Of a stretch of 64,000 nt of DNA, positions 48,022 to 58,999 are shown piece by piece. The position numbers were made by a program, and so were the translations under genes. The first letter of the stretch is position 1. Every line of letters starts with the position of its first letter. Under the pieces are notes generated by a model. The model was not told the DNA's origin and searched no databases. It was given only the letters and a program-made list of their open reading frames with translations. The stretch lies in assembly GCA_951848785.1 (NCBI GenBank), contig CATOUR010000029.1, positions 5,828,001-5,892,000 on the forward strand, in the 5' to 3' direction. This DNA is from Callosobruchus maculatus. Its lineage: Eukaryota; Arthropoda; Insecta; Coleoptera; Chrysomelidae.

Positions 48022-51000
48022 GTGGGCTACCAAAACCACCTAGTTGGGCCACGCCACCGTTAAAGCCTTGATTTCCTCCAAAGTGGCACCGCCATATTAA
48101 TGACGTCATAGAAAACTGTAAAGGAAGCGTTGGTGCTCACCGCAACCAGAGCTGAAACTTTACCGATAATTTTTCTCGATTTAAATCGTTTGATTTAAAA
48201 TCTTTTGCCAGCTTAGTGATTTGTGATTTGTGATTTAAATATTTTTTGACAAACAGATTTGACAAAAGGATTTAAAATCATTTTTATTCAGTATACATGA
48301 TTTTAAATCACTTTTTGATCTAAAATTATTTTCAAATGATGAAAAGACGTATTCCCGTGTTAGCGAGGAGGCGTGGCCGCCTGTTCCCTTTCTCCAGTGT
48401 GTGTATCTAAGATGAGGGGGGATAAATCCAAAAATGCAAAGGTAAGGTCAAAAGGTCCAAAGGAAAAGTCCAAAGGTCTATATAAAAATGAATTTCGCAT
48501 TTCCAAGCTCATGACGTTACCTTTAAACTTACAGCATTGATTAAAGTATTTAGGCTTACAGTAATAATTCAAAAAACAAATTGCAGAAGAAAGCTTGCGC
48601 TTTGTCATCCATTTGGCCTTTTTTGATATCGTGTTTGGTTGCTAAATTACAGACATTTTAAGAATGTGTGATGTTGCATTGCGAGTTTTTTTTGCACAGT
48701 AAAAAAACTTTTTTGAGAAACTCGCAAATAGTTGTCATTCATTAAGGTCTTAACTATCACTTTCTAAAATACTGTGTATGTAGTTTGAAAAACAAGTCGA
48801 AAAGGGAATCCGTGTTTTAACATGGCAAATACATATGTATAACTATGTAAACCCAGGCCCCTTAAGCTCGCCATGTATTTCTAATGACACTATGGATTTT
48901 TTTCGGATTATTAGATGCTCTTTGACCAAAAGTCTTTGAGAACATGGAATAACGTTACAAATAAACTTGAAAAATTAATTTTTTAATTACATAAAAGTGG
49001 GCATCGATTTCCATGGTTATTTAGCGATTCATTGAAATAATACAGATAAGTGCCGAAACTAGCCGCAGATACCTGTTTTATTTAGTAGTTTTTAGTGAGA
49101 TTCTGTTTTTAGTATTATTTTAGCATTTTTACTTAGAAACTGCATATTGCTTAGAATTAGGAGGCAACCATTCAAAAAAAGCCTTATAATGGTAGCAACT
49201 AGCTCACTGTAATCTTGCTTCTGAAAATCGTCCATCGTATTCGGAAACTCTGTCCGGAAAGTTTATATTTTATTCTTCTAATAACGTATCTTTTCTCATA
49301 AGTTATTACTATGGAGCAGCAATTGTTTGTCAACAACAATGAGATACGTCAATGGAATAAATTTGTAAGATAAATCTGAGGCCTCAGAGAAAATCCTGCA
49401 TTTGAGACAAATTTAGAGCAAAAGCAATGAACAAAACACAAAATGTTAAAAAAGAATCTTGTACCTAGAGCATAAGCACCTTTTGTGCCGATACTTGCTT
49501 AGCGCACAACAGGTGACTCAAAAAATAAAGAAAAAACATCCCTTTTACTTTTTCAGCGAACGATCTTCTACCGATAAGCTACTCAGACTAGCAAGACTAT
49601 ATTCAAGGATAGATCAGTAGCAGTTCCTCCATTTTTATGATTTTTTATTGAATAATATTCGGTCACCTTATACACCTCTTGTAATATTTGGAGGTTGCAG
49701 TTTGTGTAAAACATTTTGGGACAACTGGTATATGTCCACATCGTTTCTGCACCCTACTTCACTAGAGAAAAGTCCTTATGTGAGTGACCCTAAGTAGGCA
49801 TGCACAGTAGCGGCAGTTAGGAGCGTTGGAATGCGTTGGCCAACGCCGAGTCCCCTCGGCAGGTAGAAGCAGGCCGGCGCCGGTTCCGCACGTAGTGAAG
49901 CACAGCAGTGCATGGTACAGTGAAAACAGACAAGAAAAAGAGTACAAAGATTGGCCAGTCCATCTAGACACGGTATAGGAAACATGCAATAAGGGTTCAA
50001 AATGTTGCCCATTTTTGGCAAAACGGTGAGGGGCAGTTGCAAAAACACTGGAAATGATTCCCCTGAGGGGCTGGAGGGTACAATAGGGGGTGAAATAGTT
50101 TTTGGTTAAAAAGTTGTCTCTCTGGACAAATATTTTGACATGTCTTGGCTTTTTTTCGTTTAATCAGCGGTTTGCGATAAATCCGTGGTGGGAAGTTGTC
50201 AAATGAACTATTAGTACGGTGATTAGTACATACAAATGTAGATTCACATCATATACATTGGATTTATTTACCATATTTATACTATATTTTGATGCACATT
50301 TCTCATTCAAACTTGTTATCGTTAAATAGCCCACTTTTTAATATCAAGTTTTGAAACTAACCAACATATCGAACATCAGACATACTCAAGATTTCTATTA
50401 TCCAAAGTTTACATGATAAAAAGAGTCATTTGTACAGGAATTTTCTGATCTTGTAAAGTAGTAAAAATGGCCCAGATCCGTGGATATCTGGACGACACAA
50501 TAAAGAAAAACTAAACGTTCTACGTTCATTTCATAATTAAATTCATAAGTTGCATTCCAAATGTCTATAAGCAGCCGAGATATGATTTTTTTGATAAAAT
50601 ATGTTATGTTCGTTCCTATTACTCGTACCGACGTATGTCATTTTTTTATCAAATTAAAGGTTTCTTAATAAGCTTTCCTAACAACTTTACTGCAAATAGA
50701 TGTGACAATAAACGCAATAGTTATGGAATTTGTTTATTAGAAAAAAGTGACTCCATTTTATACGACTTTATCTAATCACCATTTCACCATAAATGAATAA
50801 CATATTCAAGATGCTTCGACTCTCAACCTCCGATGCAACCATTCCGCTTTATTAAATAATCCTTTACAGTGATGAAGACGTATAATGGCGTTATTCTCGT
50901 GGTATCAATTATTATGTACACATAATATATATTTTTCACGTTATTAACAATCATTCAATTAGGCAGGTTTTTCCGATATACACGAAAATTTATTGATGGA

Positions 51001-51040
51001 TTTTAATGGATGAAAAATCATATTAACAGCCGTTTAACTA
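48022..51040. other. Repeat-derived sequence without a gene
   Basis: From 48170 to 48340 the word GATTTAAA/TTTAAATC recurs at least six times on both strands, like the subterminal repeats of a DNA transposon. At 49780-49910 there is a GC-rich patch of unknown origin. Frames at 49762-50048 (minus) lack any domain. Nothing else could be supported over 3 kb. Confidence 0.4.
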
Positions 51041-51068
51041 GCTACATTGCTATAGACGTTAGCGGTTA

Positions 51069-51398
51069 TTGCAAATTTCAGATTCCGAAACCATGTCCTT
51101 AACACGAACAAAGGGACTTTTTGTGCTAACAAGTCATGAGGCATATCCATTCTTACCACTTCTTTTGAAGCCTTTTGGTGGAAAAGATATACAGCTTGAA
51201 CAGGAATGCCTCATACCCCATTATCTCAGGCTAGAACATGGATTAGGCATAATTGCCAGTAAATGCCTCCAAATGAGACCAAAACAATTCGAGATATCTT
51301 TGTTAAATATCTTGCAGAGCACTTCTTATCTTATCTATCACTACCACATTTATAACAAATTTCTTGATGTATTACCTCAGTTCCAATCTTATGAATAA
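51069..51398 (+). pseudogene. Harbinger nuclease C-terminal remnant
   Basis: Codons for LFVLTSHEAYPFLPLLLKPF, then HYLRLEHGLGIIASK and IYHYHIYNKFL, follow the Harbinger nuclease pattern (FVGDEAFPL...LxRPF, YRLSRARRxVENAFGILA, CCxLHNFL). The GDEAF block with the second catalytic Asp reads SHEAY, so the active site is lost. A splice-like acceptor (AATTTCAG) precedes it. With the convergent MADF exon to the right it probably marks an old Harbinger element. Confidence 0.65.
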
Positions 51399-51559
51399 TA
51401 TATCCAAATAACTATTGTATATAAACTTACCGTCTACTTTCATAACCGCACTTATTTCCTCCCAACATTTTTCTATCGCAGTGCGGTTATAGTGCAGCTT
51501 GTGTCTTTTATCCCAAATAGGGGTTTTCGCAAACACTGAAGCTATAAGTAACTCTTTAT

Positions 51560-53599
51560 CAGTGGCGTATATAGAAATCGATTTCGGGGGGGGGGGGCAT
51601 CGGAAAAATTAAAGTTTATCTCATACGTTATAATATTGGCGCATTATAATCCTAATCAATATAAAATAACAATGTACTAATATTAACGAAAATAATTATA
51701 CAGGGTGAGTTTTTAGCACCGGCTCGGTCGATAACTCCACTACTGTAGAAGATATGCTCCTTGCTCAGAAAATATTTTGATTTATACAGGGTAATCCATA
51801 ACTACGTGGAGATTCTACTAATATTTTCTGTTCTCACGATATAAGGTATTACGACATTATACAGGGTATTTCAAAAGTTATAACCATTTTTATATTCAAA
51901 TCGCTGTCAAACGAACGTACTGTATATCAAAAAGTAATAAATCAAAAATTATTTTTTTTACATGGAAAGATTAAAGATATCCTCTACTTTTAGAATCGGC
52001 TATAAAAAGAGCCCGCGACGCATACTCGTATACAGGCTGATGTAGGTTGCAAAATCCAGATTTTTTTTTTTAAATTTAACCCCCAATATTTTATTATGCC
52101 AAAGAATTGCTTTTAGTATGCTCTTTCATCCTTGTATAGCACTTGTTGTACCTACGTCCATCAGTTTCCGAGATATTTCGATTTTTCGGTAAATTGAAAG
52201 TATAGCTTCTAATTGTGTACTGAAATTTATTTATTTTGAGAAAGTACTGTCGAATTTATTTTTTATTTAACGAACAAGTGAATTAGAAGGTCATTATAGT
52301 ATTTGATGAAGTCAAAACCCTGAATCATCGAGATCATAAAGTCAAGTATGCTGAGGAAACAATTTTGTAGACGTGATGCATAATTATCAAGCAGATTTAT
52401 CAGGTAGACCTTGAAAAATTGGCAGTTTTTATAACTTACTCAATAATTCTGTACTGTGTGAAAAACGAGCTTTAAAAATTTTTTAATTGAGGGTGTTTAG
52501 GAGAATCTTTGAGAAATTCCCTACTTGCCTCTACAATATATCAACTATGAACAGCAATATCCAGAACGGAGGCACTCAAACTAATTCGTTTGAAAGATTG
52601 AAGAATCGTTTTAATTCGACTGTGTGATCAAGTACTATTATGGCCTTATATTTTAGTTGTTTGTTAAGCAAAAATAAAATTTGACAGCATTTTCTCAAAA
52701 AAATATATAAATTTTAGTAAACAAATAGAAGGTATATTCAAAATTTGTAGAAAAATCGAAATATCTAAGAAACTAATGAATGCGGCCATAACAATAGTGC
52801 TATGCAAAGATGAAAGAGCATATTAAAAGCAATTCTTTGGTATAATAAAATATTGGGGGTTATATTTAAAAGAAGAGAGAAAATCTAGATTTTGCAATCT
52901 CTATCACCCTGTATACGAACATGCGTCACGCGTTTTTTTATTAGCCGATTTTAAAACTAGAGAATATTTTTTATTCATCCGTGTACAAAATATGACTTTT
53001 GATTTTACACTCTTTGATATACAGTACGTTCATTTGACAGCGATTTGGACATAAAAATGGTCATAACTTTTGAAATACCCTGTATAATGTAATAATACCC
53101 TATATTAGAAGAACGGACATCATTAGTAGAATTTGAATACGGAATAACATATAGGGTATCTCATTTAAAAAATGCATGTTTGCATCACCACGCAGTTATG
53201 GATCACCCTGTATAAATCTAAATATCTTCTGAGCAAGGAGCATATCCGTGGCTACAACTTTTATATACAACTTTTTTCGCTATTTTCTACAATAGTGGAG
53301 TTATCGACCGAGCCGGTACTAAAAACTCACCCTGTTTATAACACATATGGGTATTAGAAATTTCTATTTTTATAGATAATAATTCTAAATTGGAGCAAAG
53401 AAACCAAGGTGTACTTCCTCATCAGACATCTATGATCGCTAAAGTTGCCCTATTTGCTTTATTATTAGATTACATTTTGATGTCGCTGCTAATTTTATTC
53501 AGTACTATATTTTTTGACAACTACTTCAGCCTCTTCCCAGACGTCAAAACTGAACGCGTGGGCCCGGGCCCCCCGCCCCCTCCCTTATATACGCCACTG
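51560..53599. mobile_element. 2.0 kb hAT-type element carrying nested hairpins
   Basis: The ends CAGTGGCGTATATA and TATATACGCCACTG are exact inverted repeats, flanked by the 8-bp duplication CTCTTTAT (51552-51559 and 53600-53607). G-runs follow the left end and C-runs precede the right end. Almost all of the inside is a separate stack of foldback elements. Without it, this is a short hAT MITE of a few hundred bases like the ones at 57240 and 728. Confidence 0.9.
51701..53334. mobile_element. Four concentric CAGGGT hairpin elements
   Basis: Four pairs of CAGGGT-like ends are placed symmetrically: 51701/53334 (CAGGGTGAG), 51787/53210 (CAGGGTAATCC), 51862/53082 (CAGGGTATTTC) and 52033/52911 (CAGGCTGATG against CAGGGTGATAG). 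All but the right outer end lie at TA. The left arm from 51701 to about 52200 is alignable with the inverted right arm down to about 52740. No coding capacity. Confidence 0.88.
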
Positions 53600-53822
53600 C
53601 TCTTTATCGCTACTCATCTTCGACCGGCACAGACGAAACCAGGTAGCAAACTAAATTTCTGTTACTATAAAGGTGTTCAAGCGGGCTTCCGACGCTGGTA
53701 AGCGGTCGAAAACTCAGTTGAGCAGGTTAGCCTGCATGCGGTACCTGCACGCCTTCGCACGCCCTTGCACGCTCACTAAAAAGCCCCACTGTGTTCGCGC
53801 ACTAACGGTACCCTGTATTTTA

Positions 53823-54309
53823 CGAGGGCTGCTCTATACCTCCGTCAATCCACCAGTACGCAGACAGCTGTTTCACGCTTATTAGCGATCATCAGTGCGC
53901 CATAGGTCGATTGACGGAAATAGAGAGCATCAATTTTTCCATGTTCAACAAACATGTAGTACCCGAAGGTAACGGCAATCCAAGGAAACCCCTGCTGAAC
54001 AGCAGTAGACTTCCTGGTGGGACGCCAAGGCGCGTCCGCTTAGCCACTAGAGAGCGCGGGTTCTATACGCCGCTGCGTATGAAATCGACCTATGGCGCAC
54101 TGATGATCGCAAATAAGCGTGAAACAGCTGTCTGCGTACTGGTGGATTGACGGAGGTATAGAGCAGCCCTCGTATATCGGCTTTCATACGCAGCGGCGTA
54201 TAGAACCCGCGCTCTCTAGTGGCTAAGCGGACGCGCCTTGGCGTCCCACCAGGAAGCCTACTGCTGTTCAGCAGGGGTTTCCTTGGTTTGCCGTTACCTT
54301 CGGGTACTA
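53823..54309. repeat. Two interlaced palindromes (A-B-A'-B')
   Basis: A (53823-53911) is inverted at 54084-54172, starting CGAGGGCTGCTCTATACC and flanked by TA. B (53957-54083) is inverted at 54182-54309, starting TAGTACCCGAAGG. The copies are nearly identical, with single differences such as AGTAGACTTCC against AGTAGGCTTCC. B lies inside the A loop, while B' lies outside. A looks like a mariner-type MITE by its ends and TA site. B is unclassified. Confidence 0.88.
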
Positions 54310-54765
54310 GATGGCGCACCGGCAGAATTCTTTCTGTCTGCTCTCACCCTGTATTTTCCCAACCACCTACGATACATTCCTTTGAATATCCCTCCTTGTC
54401 ACTGTTCCACCAGCCGCCATTGTCCTCTTTCCCCATGAAGCCAGTCGGTTGTACAGAGCAGATAACACACTTCCGACTTCTGTCCTCAGCTCAAGTCAAT
54501 ATAGCGTTCTACAAAGGCGATGGTCGTGCGAACGAGAAGAAATGTCCACATAAAAGGCGTACAGATATACACTCCATTCAGGAGCATTGATGAAATGAAG
54601 CAGCGTATTTATTAGCAGGACCGCCACTCAAATCAAGATTTTTTCTGGAATTAATTCCCAGCAGGCTGGAAATCATTTTATTACCTCAGTTGATCCTTAA
54701 TCTAAGTTTGCACCATTCCAGGTGGTGAGCTTAACTTTTCACAGCCCAAAAACTGCCAAATTATT
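54310..54765. other. No gene recognised
   Basis: Several overlapping plus-strand frames (54219-54590, 54238-54438) give no known domain and partly read through the palindrome. CACCCTGTATTT at 54345 resembles an isolated right end of the CAGGGTG group. Confidence 0.4.
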
Positions 54766-55230
54766 TCACTTTTTTAGTTTTTTGGTTGTAGTTGGAAAGT
54801 GATGCGTCGGACGAAAATGTCGTTCGGTGAAATATTAAAAATAAATTTTACGTTGAACGACATAATTATATAACTTTTAAGTCGGTTTAGCGGTAGAGCC
54901 TAAATCAATAGTTTGACAGAATAAAAACTGACAAATTTTTGAATTTGTGGTTCTTGGGTTTTTAGGCCGGCGTCGTTTAGCGTTAAAGCTTGACGTTTCG
55001 CCACCACGAGTGGATGGCATCTTCAGAAGCTATTTCACTTCGGCGACTACATTTTGACAAATTTTTGCACTTTTTTTGGTTTTTTTGGTTGTAGCTGGAC
55101 AATGATGCGTCGGACGGAAAATGTAGTTCTGTGCGATATTAAAAAGGACTAAATTTTGCGTCGAATGACATCTAAAACCCTTAAGTCGGTTTAGCAGTGG
55201 AGCCTAAGTCAATAGTTAGAGCGGTAAATT
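54766..55230. repeat. Direct repeat of about 160 bp, period about 290
   Basis: The segments at about 54770-54920 and 55062-55225 share GATGCGTCGGACG, AAGTCGGTTTAGC and GAGCCTAA.TCAATAGTT in the same order. Between them, on minus, is the stem-forming motif CTGAAGATGCCA...TGGCGAAACGTC (54991-55026). The arrangement resembles the end repeats of a retroelement or a tandemly arranged unit, but no protein is encoded here. Confidence 0.65.
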
Positions 55231-56955
55231 TTGTTCATTTCGGTACAAACTAACATTTAACGACTATGTAAGACTACATAATATTTTTATAGCTGATACG
55301 CCTATTGGAAAAAACCCATGGAATAAAAGATATAGAAAATAGAATTTTACGTTCGATAAATACCTTAGTCTTTAAATTCGACCCTCTTGACATACAAAAT
55401 TTTGCACCAATTTAAAATCAGTTTGCTTTTACTTTACCATTTTGGCTTTATTTTACCCCTGTCATATGGTCAATCAATACAAGTATCATCTGCAGGCATT
55501 TAATGGGTATAGTACAATAACACCAATCGCAACGTCTGCAAATGAAAAAATAAAAAATGGAGTCAAGTTGATTGACTCAGTACTTCCCACGTATAACAGT
55601 GATATCAATTTATTATTTTCCTTTGCATGAAGCTATAGTCTGACATCCCTTGCAACCAAATAATCGTTCGCATTTCCTCAAAAAACATCCAACACAAAAG
55701 CTAGTAATTACTTTCCTAAGTCTCTTCGTAGGAACTAAAACGACACAATTTTTATTCTGCGAGCATCAACAGGACGAAACGAAACAATCAGGAAGCCCCA
55801 AATTGCTTAAAAACGAAGTTTGAGCTATGTTTATATTATTAGTTTCTTTATTATTGCTGCGCCGCCACTGACACGATTTTTGAAAACCATACGCATTTTA
55901 CTTCCAACACCGATAGGTGAGGGGAGTATTGTGATCGCGAAAATTTTCGATTTGAGATAATACTCTTTTTAGGCATTTTATGTCGTTTACATAACGAAAA
56001 ACCACGTCACTCATTTCCGTCTCCCTGTCTGTCGATCTGTCGGTCTGTCTGTTCGCGTTTTTCTACCCTCGTAATCTCAGCAACCGCTGCATGGATTGTG
56101 CTGAAATTTGGGCAGTGATATGCTGTGGCGTTGTAGTAGGTAATGCTGATATAATTTTGAAAATCGGTTTATGGGTGGCGGAGTAATTAGCAAAAAAAAA
56201 TTTCAAATATTTCTTCGTTTTTAGGCGTCTTTGGAGTTCCTGATCATTTTTTACTTTTTTTCGGTGGGGGTGAAGTTGGGGTGGTTAGGATGTGGGGCGT
56301 TGTAAAACTCAAAAATATGTTCTATTCATAATAGGCTGTCCACTGACCTGTGAAAGAAAGACCTAGCCGCATAATAGACGTTTTTTAGGTCCATTCGAAC
56401 ATTGCCTTGGCTATTACAGAAATCAAGGGCCTTAGAATTGTCTGATGGTGTATACATACGAGTATTACTTTAAATCGTTCTGAATTTAGTAACATGGAAA
56501 ACATGGAATTGATTGTAATGAAATTTAGACACAGTATTATTACCGTGGCGAAGATGAAAAAAATGGAGTCAAGTTGATTGACTCAGCAAAGAGCATGTGC
56601 TCAACAAACGTGGTACAACTCCTACAAACACTGAAGACTGGTACTTTTGTTGTTGTTTATCTCAAACTTTATGCGTATGTGGCCTGCTGACATTTTGAAA
56701 AAGGCAGGGTCTACTTTCAAAGATAATTTTATATCCAGTCCATTTTATCTGGCCAGAAATGGAAGATATAGATGAGGCAAGTTTTATTTAGGGACCCACT
56801 TTCAAACAGCAAGGGAGAAACAGGGGTTAGTACTCATTCCCAGAGCTTATTGTGAATCAAGTTTAAGATGCAAGTTATGTAAATTTGTGCTGAAATAAAG
56901 GTTTCACTCTAGAATGCAGTTTAACTAGTTTGTATAAGTATATACAGCTATCTAA
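55231..56955. other. No gene; short hairpin repeat twice
   Basis: The word GGAGTCAAGTTGATTGACTC, itself a 7-bp-stem hairpin, occurs at about 55559 and 56564. Around 56030-56170 is a CTGTCTGTCNGTCTGTCTG tract with downstream sequence that resembles a widespread arthropod repeat. No exon was supported. Confidence 0.45.
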
Positions 56956-56960
56956 TAACG

Positions 56961-57125
56961 GCTGTCCTCGTGGCTGTCCGTGGCTGTCCATTTGGCTGGC
57001 CGTGGCTGTCCTTAGCTGTCCGTGGCTATCCATCTGGCTGTCAGTGACTGTCTATGGCTGTCCGTGGCTGTCCATGGCTGTTTTTGGCTGTCGGTGGCCA
57101 ATTTGGCTGTATTTTTGGCTGTCCC
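56961..57125. repeat. GGCTGTCC minisatellite
   Basis: About fourteen imperfect units of TGGCTGTCCG, 9-14 bases long, run through this stretch. It is read as a repetitive frame (CPWLSIWL...), but this is a by-product of the repeat and not a gene. Confidence 0.85.
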
Positions 57126-57239
57126 GCAACATTTTGGTTGTCCGGTGTACAACATCGGGCAACCGGTTTACCCCCCGGTTGCAAGTGAATCTCGTGCTAT
57201 AGCTTCATGCTGTAGGAAGATAATGAACTGGTATCACCG

Positions 57240-57512
57240 CAGTGGCGTACACACGGGGAGGGCGGGGGGGTCGTCAGGGTTCGAACCCCCCCATGGGCTT
57301 GGAATATTAGCTAAAACTATATTTATACCTATCGAAATTTCCTATTCTCAATGATTTGGCATTCTTAAATATTCATTGAGCTATTCTAGTTCCTCCAGAA
57401 GCCGTTTTAGAACAGTCTTCTAATCAATGATCGAAGAATGAATATACATTTATAACAAAACATTGTGCATTACTGTAACCCCCCCCTACAGATTAAGATG
57501 TGTATGCCACTG
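57240..57512. mobile_element. 273-bp hAT-type MITE
   Basis: The ends CAGTGGCGTACACAC and (opposite strand) CAGTGGCATACACAT are inverted repeats flanked by the 8-bp duplication TATCACCG (57232-57239 and 57513-57520). G-runs and C-runs lie just inside the ends. Its ends are close to those of the element at 51560, so both probably use the same transposase source. Confidence 0.9.
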
Positions 57513-57520
57513 TATCACCG

Positions 57521-58151
57521 TAATGTGTAGGGAGTAGTGAGAACTCGACTTCATTTTTTTTGTCAAATGTGTGGTTAATTATTATCATCATCAGTCGGTC
57601 AACTAATGGTGAGAGCTTGTGGCTGAACTGAACTGCTGTTATTACTCCTGTCAGACTTTATAGGAACACTATAATGAGTAAGTAGGACTCCATGCTTAAG
57701 CTGGTTAATTAAATTACTAATATTTTAATTGAAGAAGCAGGACAGAGTCGTTGCAAATGACGCCTGACCTCAATTTTAATAAGGAAAAAACCCGTCACCA
57801 AATGAGATTGTCTGGAAAATTTAATTATCCGACAAATGAGCAAAAAACAGTGGCCGCCACCAGGCCATCGTGTCTACTGAATGCGATTTTTTCTCTTTTC
57901 TAAGTCACGGAGAGAGCCCTACATTAACTATCTCTCAAATAAAATTCCGAGGAGCTGTTTGAGTTTAGCTAGACGAAACTCCCAACAAATTTAGTAGTAA
58001 AACGTTGGATGAAGAAATAAAGTCAAGTTTATTAGCTACACATTTCCGTTTTCTAATTACATGCACGCGCTGATTAATTATGAATACTTAAAATTAGTCT
58101 TTTGATATGCTAAACGTAACTGCAGCATAAGCAACGAATTTCCTTGTTTAA
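57521..58151. other. No gene recognised
   Basis: AT-rich spacer between a hAT MITE and the TIR element at 58152. No frame or repeat could be supported. Confidence 0.4.
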
Positions 58152-58296
58152 GGGTCGCATTCATAGTCGATACTTAAGGACCTTCATTCACGAAAGCGTT
58201 TATTAGTTGAAATGAATCTTTCTAACATTTTTGATAAGCTTAATCACATATGTATCTACCCTAAAAAACCTGTTATCGGTCATTTCGGAGTGTTAT

Positions 58297-58990
58297 TAAC
58301 AACAACAACAACAACAACATAGCTTTATTTCCATAGAAGCTAAATTACATTATGGAAAAGGTCAAAAGGATTGTTGGTATTTACAAAATTGCATTTGTAT
58401 AAAAAATAAAATATATAAAAAATATAATTACCTATGAGATTAAAAACTCTTCGATAGTATAATAACGTTTCTCTATTAATAGGTTTTTCAATTTTCTTCT
58501 AAATTTAACTACGTCATGAGAAGACTTCATGTTCATATCCAATTTATTAAAATTTCTATTCTAAATTTATGAAGCAGAACCGCTAACTTATCATGACGTC
58601 TAGTATGGTAATGGTGATAATCACTATTACATAGTAGCGCGCTTTGATTTTTATAAATTAATGTTACAAGTTCAAGGATAGCTATAGAAGACAACGTGAG
58701 TATTCTAAAATGTTTAAAACGTTCTCTACAAGATGTTCTCTGCGAGACAACTGCAACACATCGAACTATCCTCTTTTGGATCAAGCGGCACCCGATGCTC
58801 ATCAAAAACGTATACCATACCTTAACCTTGAGGATATGTGGGCATGATAAACAGTTAGGAGTAGATCTGGTGATACTATTGTTCTGAGATTTCTCAGTAA
58901 ATAACATAGAGAGCTGAGTTTCGTGCAAATGTCCTCACAATGTGCCTTCCAGTTGAAATTTTCGTCGACTGATATCCCATGAAATTTGAC
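58297..58990 (-). pseudogene. LINE 3' end, reverse-transcriptase C-terminus
   Basis: Read on minus, the codons give GISVDENFNWKAHCEDICTK, then, after a frame slip, IQKRIVRCVAVVSQRTSCRE and FKHFRILTLSSIAILELV, the C-terminal part of a jockey/CR1-like reverse transcriptase. The sequence ends in AATAAA and a (GTT)7 tail (58297-58319 on plus, AAC repeats). It is 5' truncated, frameshifted and inactive. Confidence 0.8.
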
Positions 58991-58999
58991 ATAATGTGA

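Larger units (their letters stand above)
51431..53617 (-). pseudogene. MADF-domain gene exon split by a hAT element
   Basis: On minus, an ATG at 53617 opens MSSDKE, which stops at the hAT insertion. The same frame resumes at 51559 with LLIASVFAKTPIWDKRHKLH, then NRTAIEKCWEEISAVMKVD, and ends in a donor (GACG then GTAAGT) at 51431. This is a MADF (Myb/SANT-like) DNA-binding domain start, the kind carried as the second gene by Harbinger transposons. Removing the hAT and one target copy restores frame continuity at the sequence level. Whether it was a host or a transposon gene is not known. Confidence 0.78.

Noticed and set aside
49762..50048. Minus frames in a GC-rich patch, considered as a gene
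   Set aside because: No recognised domain, and two frames overlap with equal quality. Probably repeat-derived.
53390..53885. Frames at the right end of the hAT element
   Set aside because: They read through terminal repeats and C-runs of a MITE.
54047..54319. 90-aa minus frame similar to the plus frame at 53911
   Set aside because: The similarity is a result of the interlaced palindromes, not of two genes.
56930..57354. Repetitive CPWLSIWL protein
   Set aside because: It is a translation of the GGCTGTCC minisatellite and the adjoining MITE.
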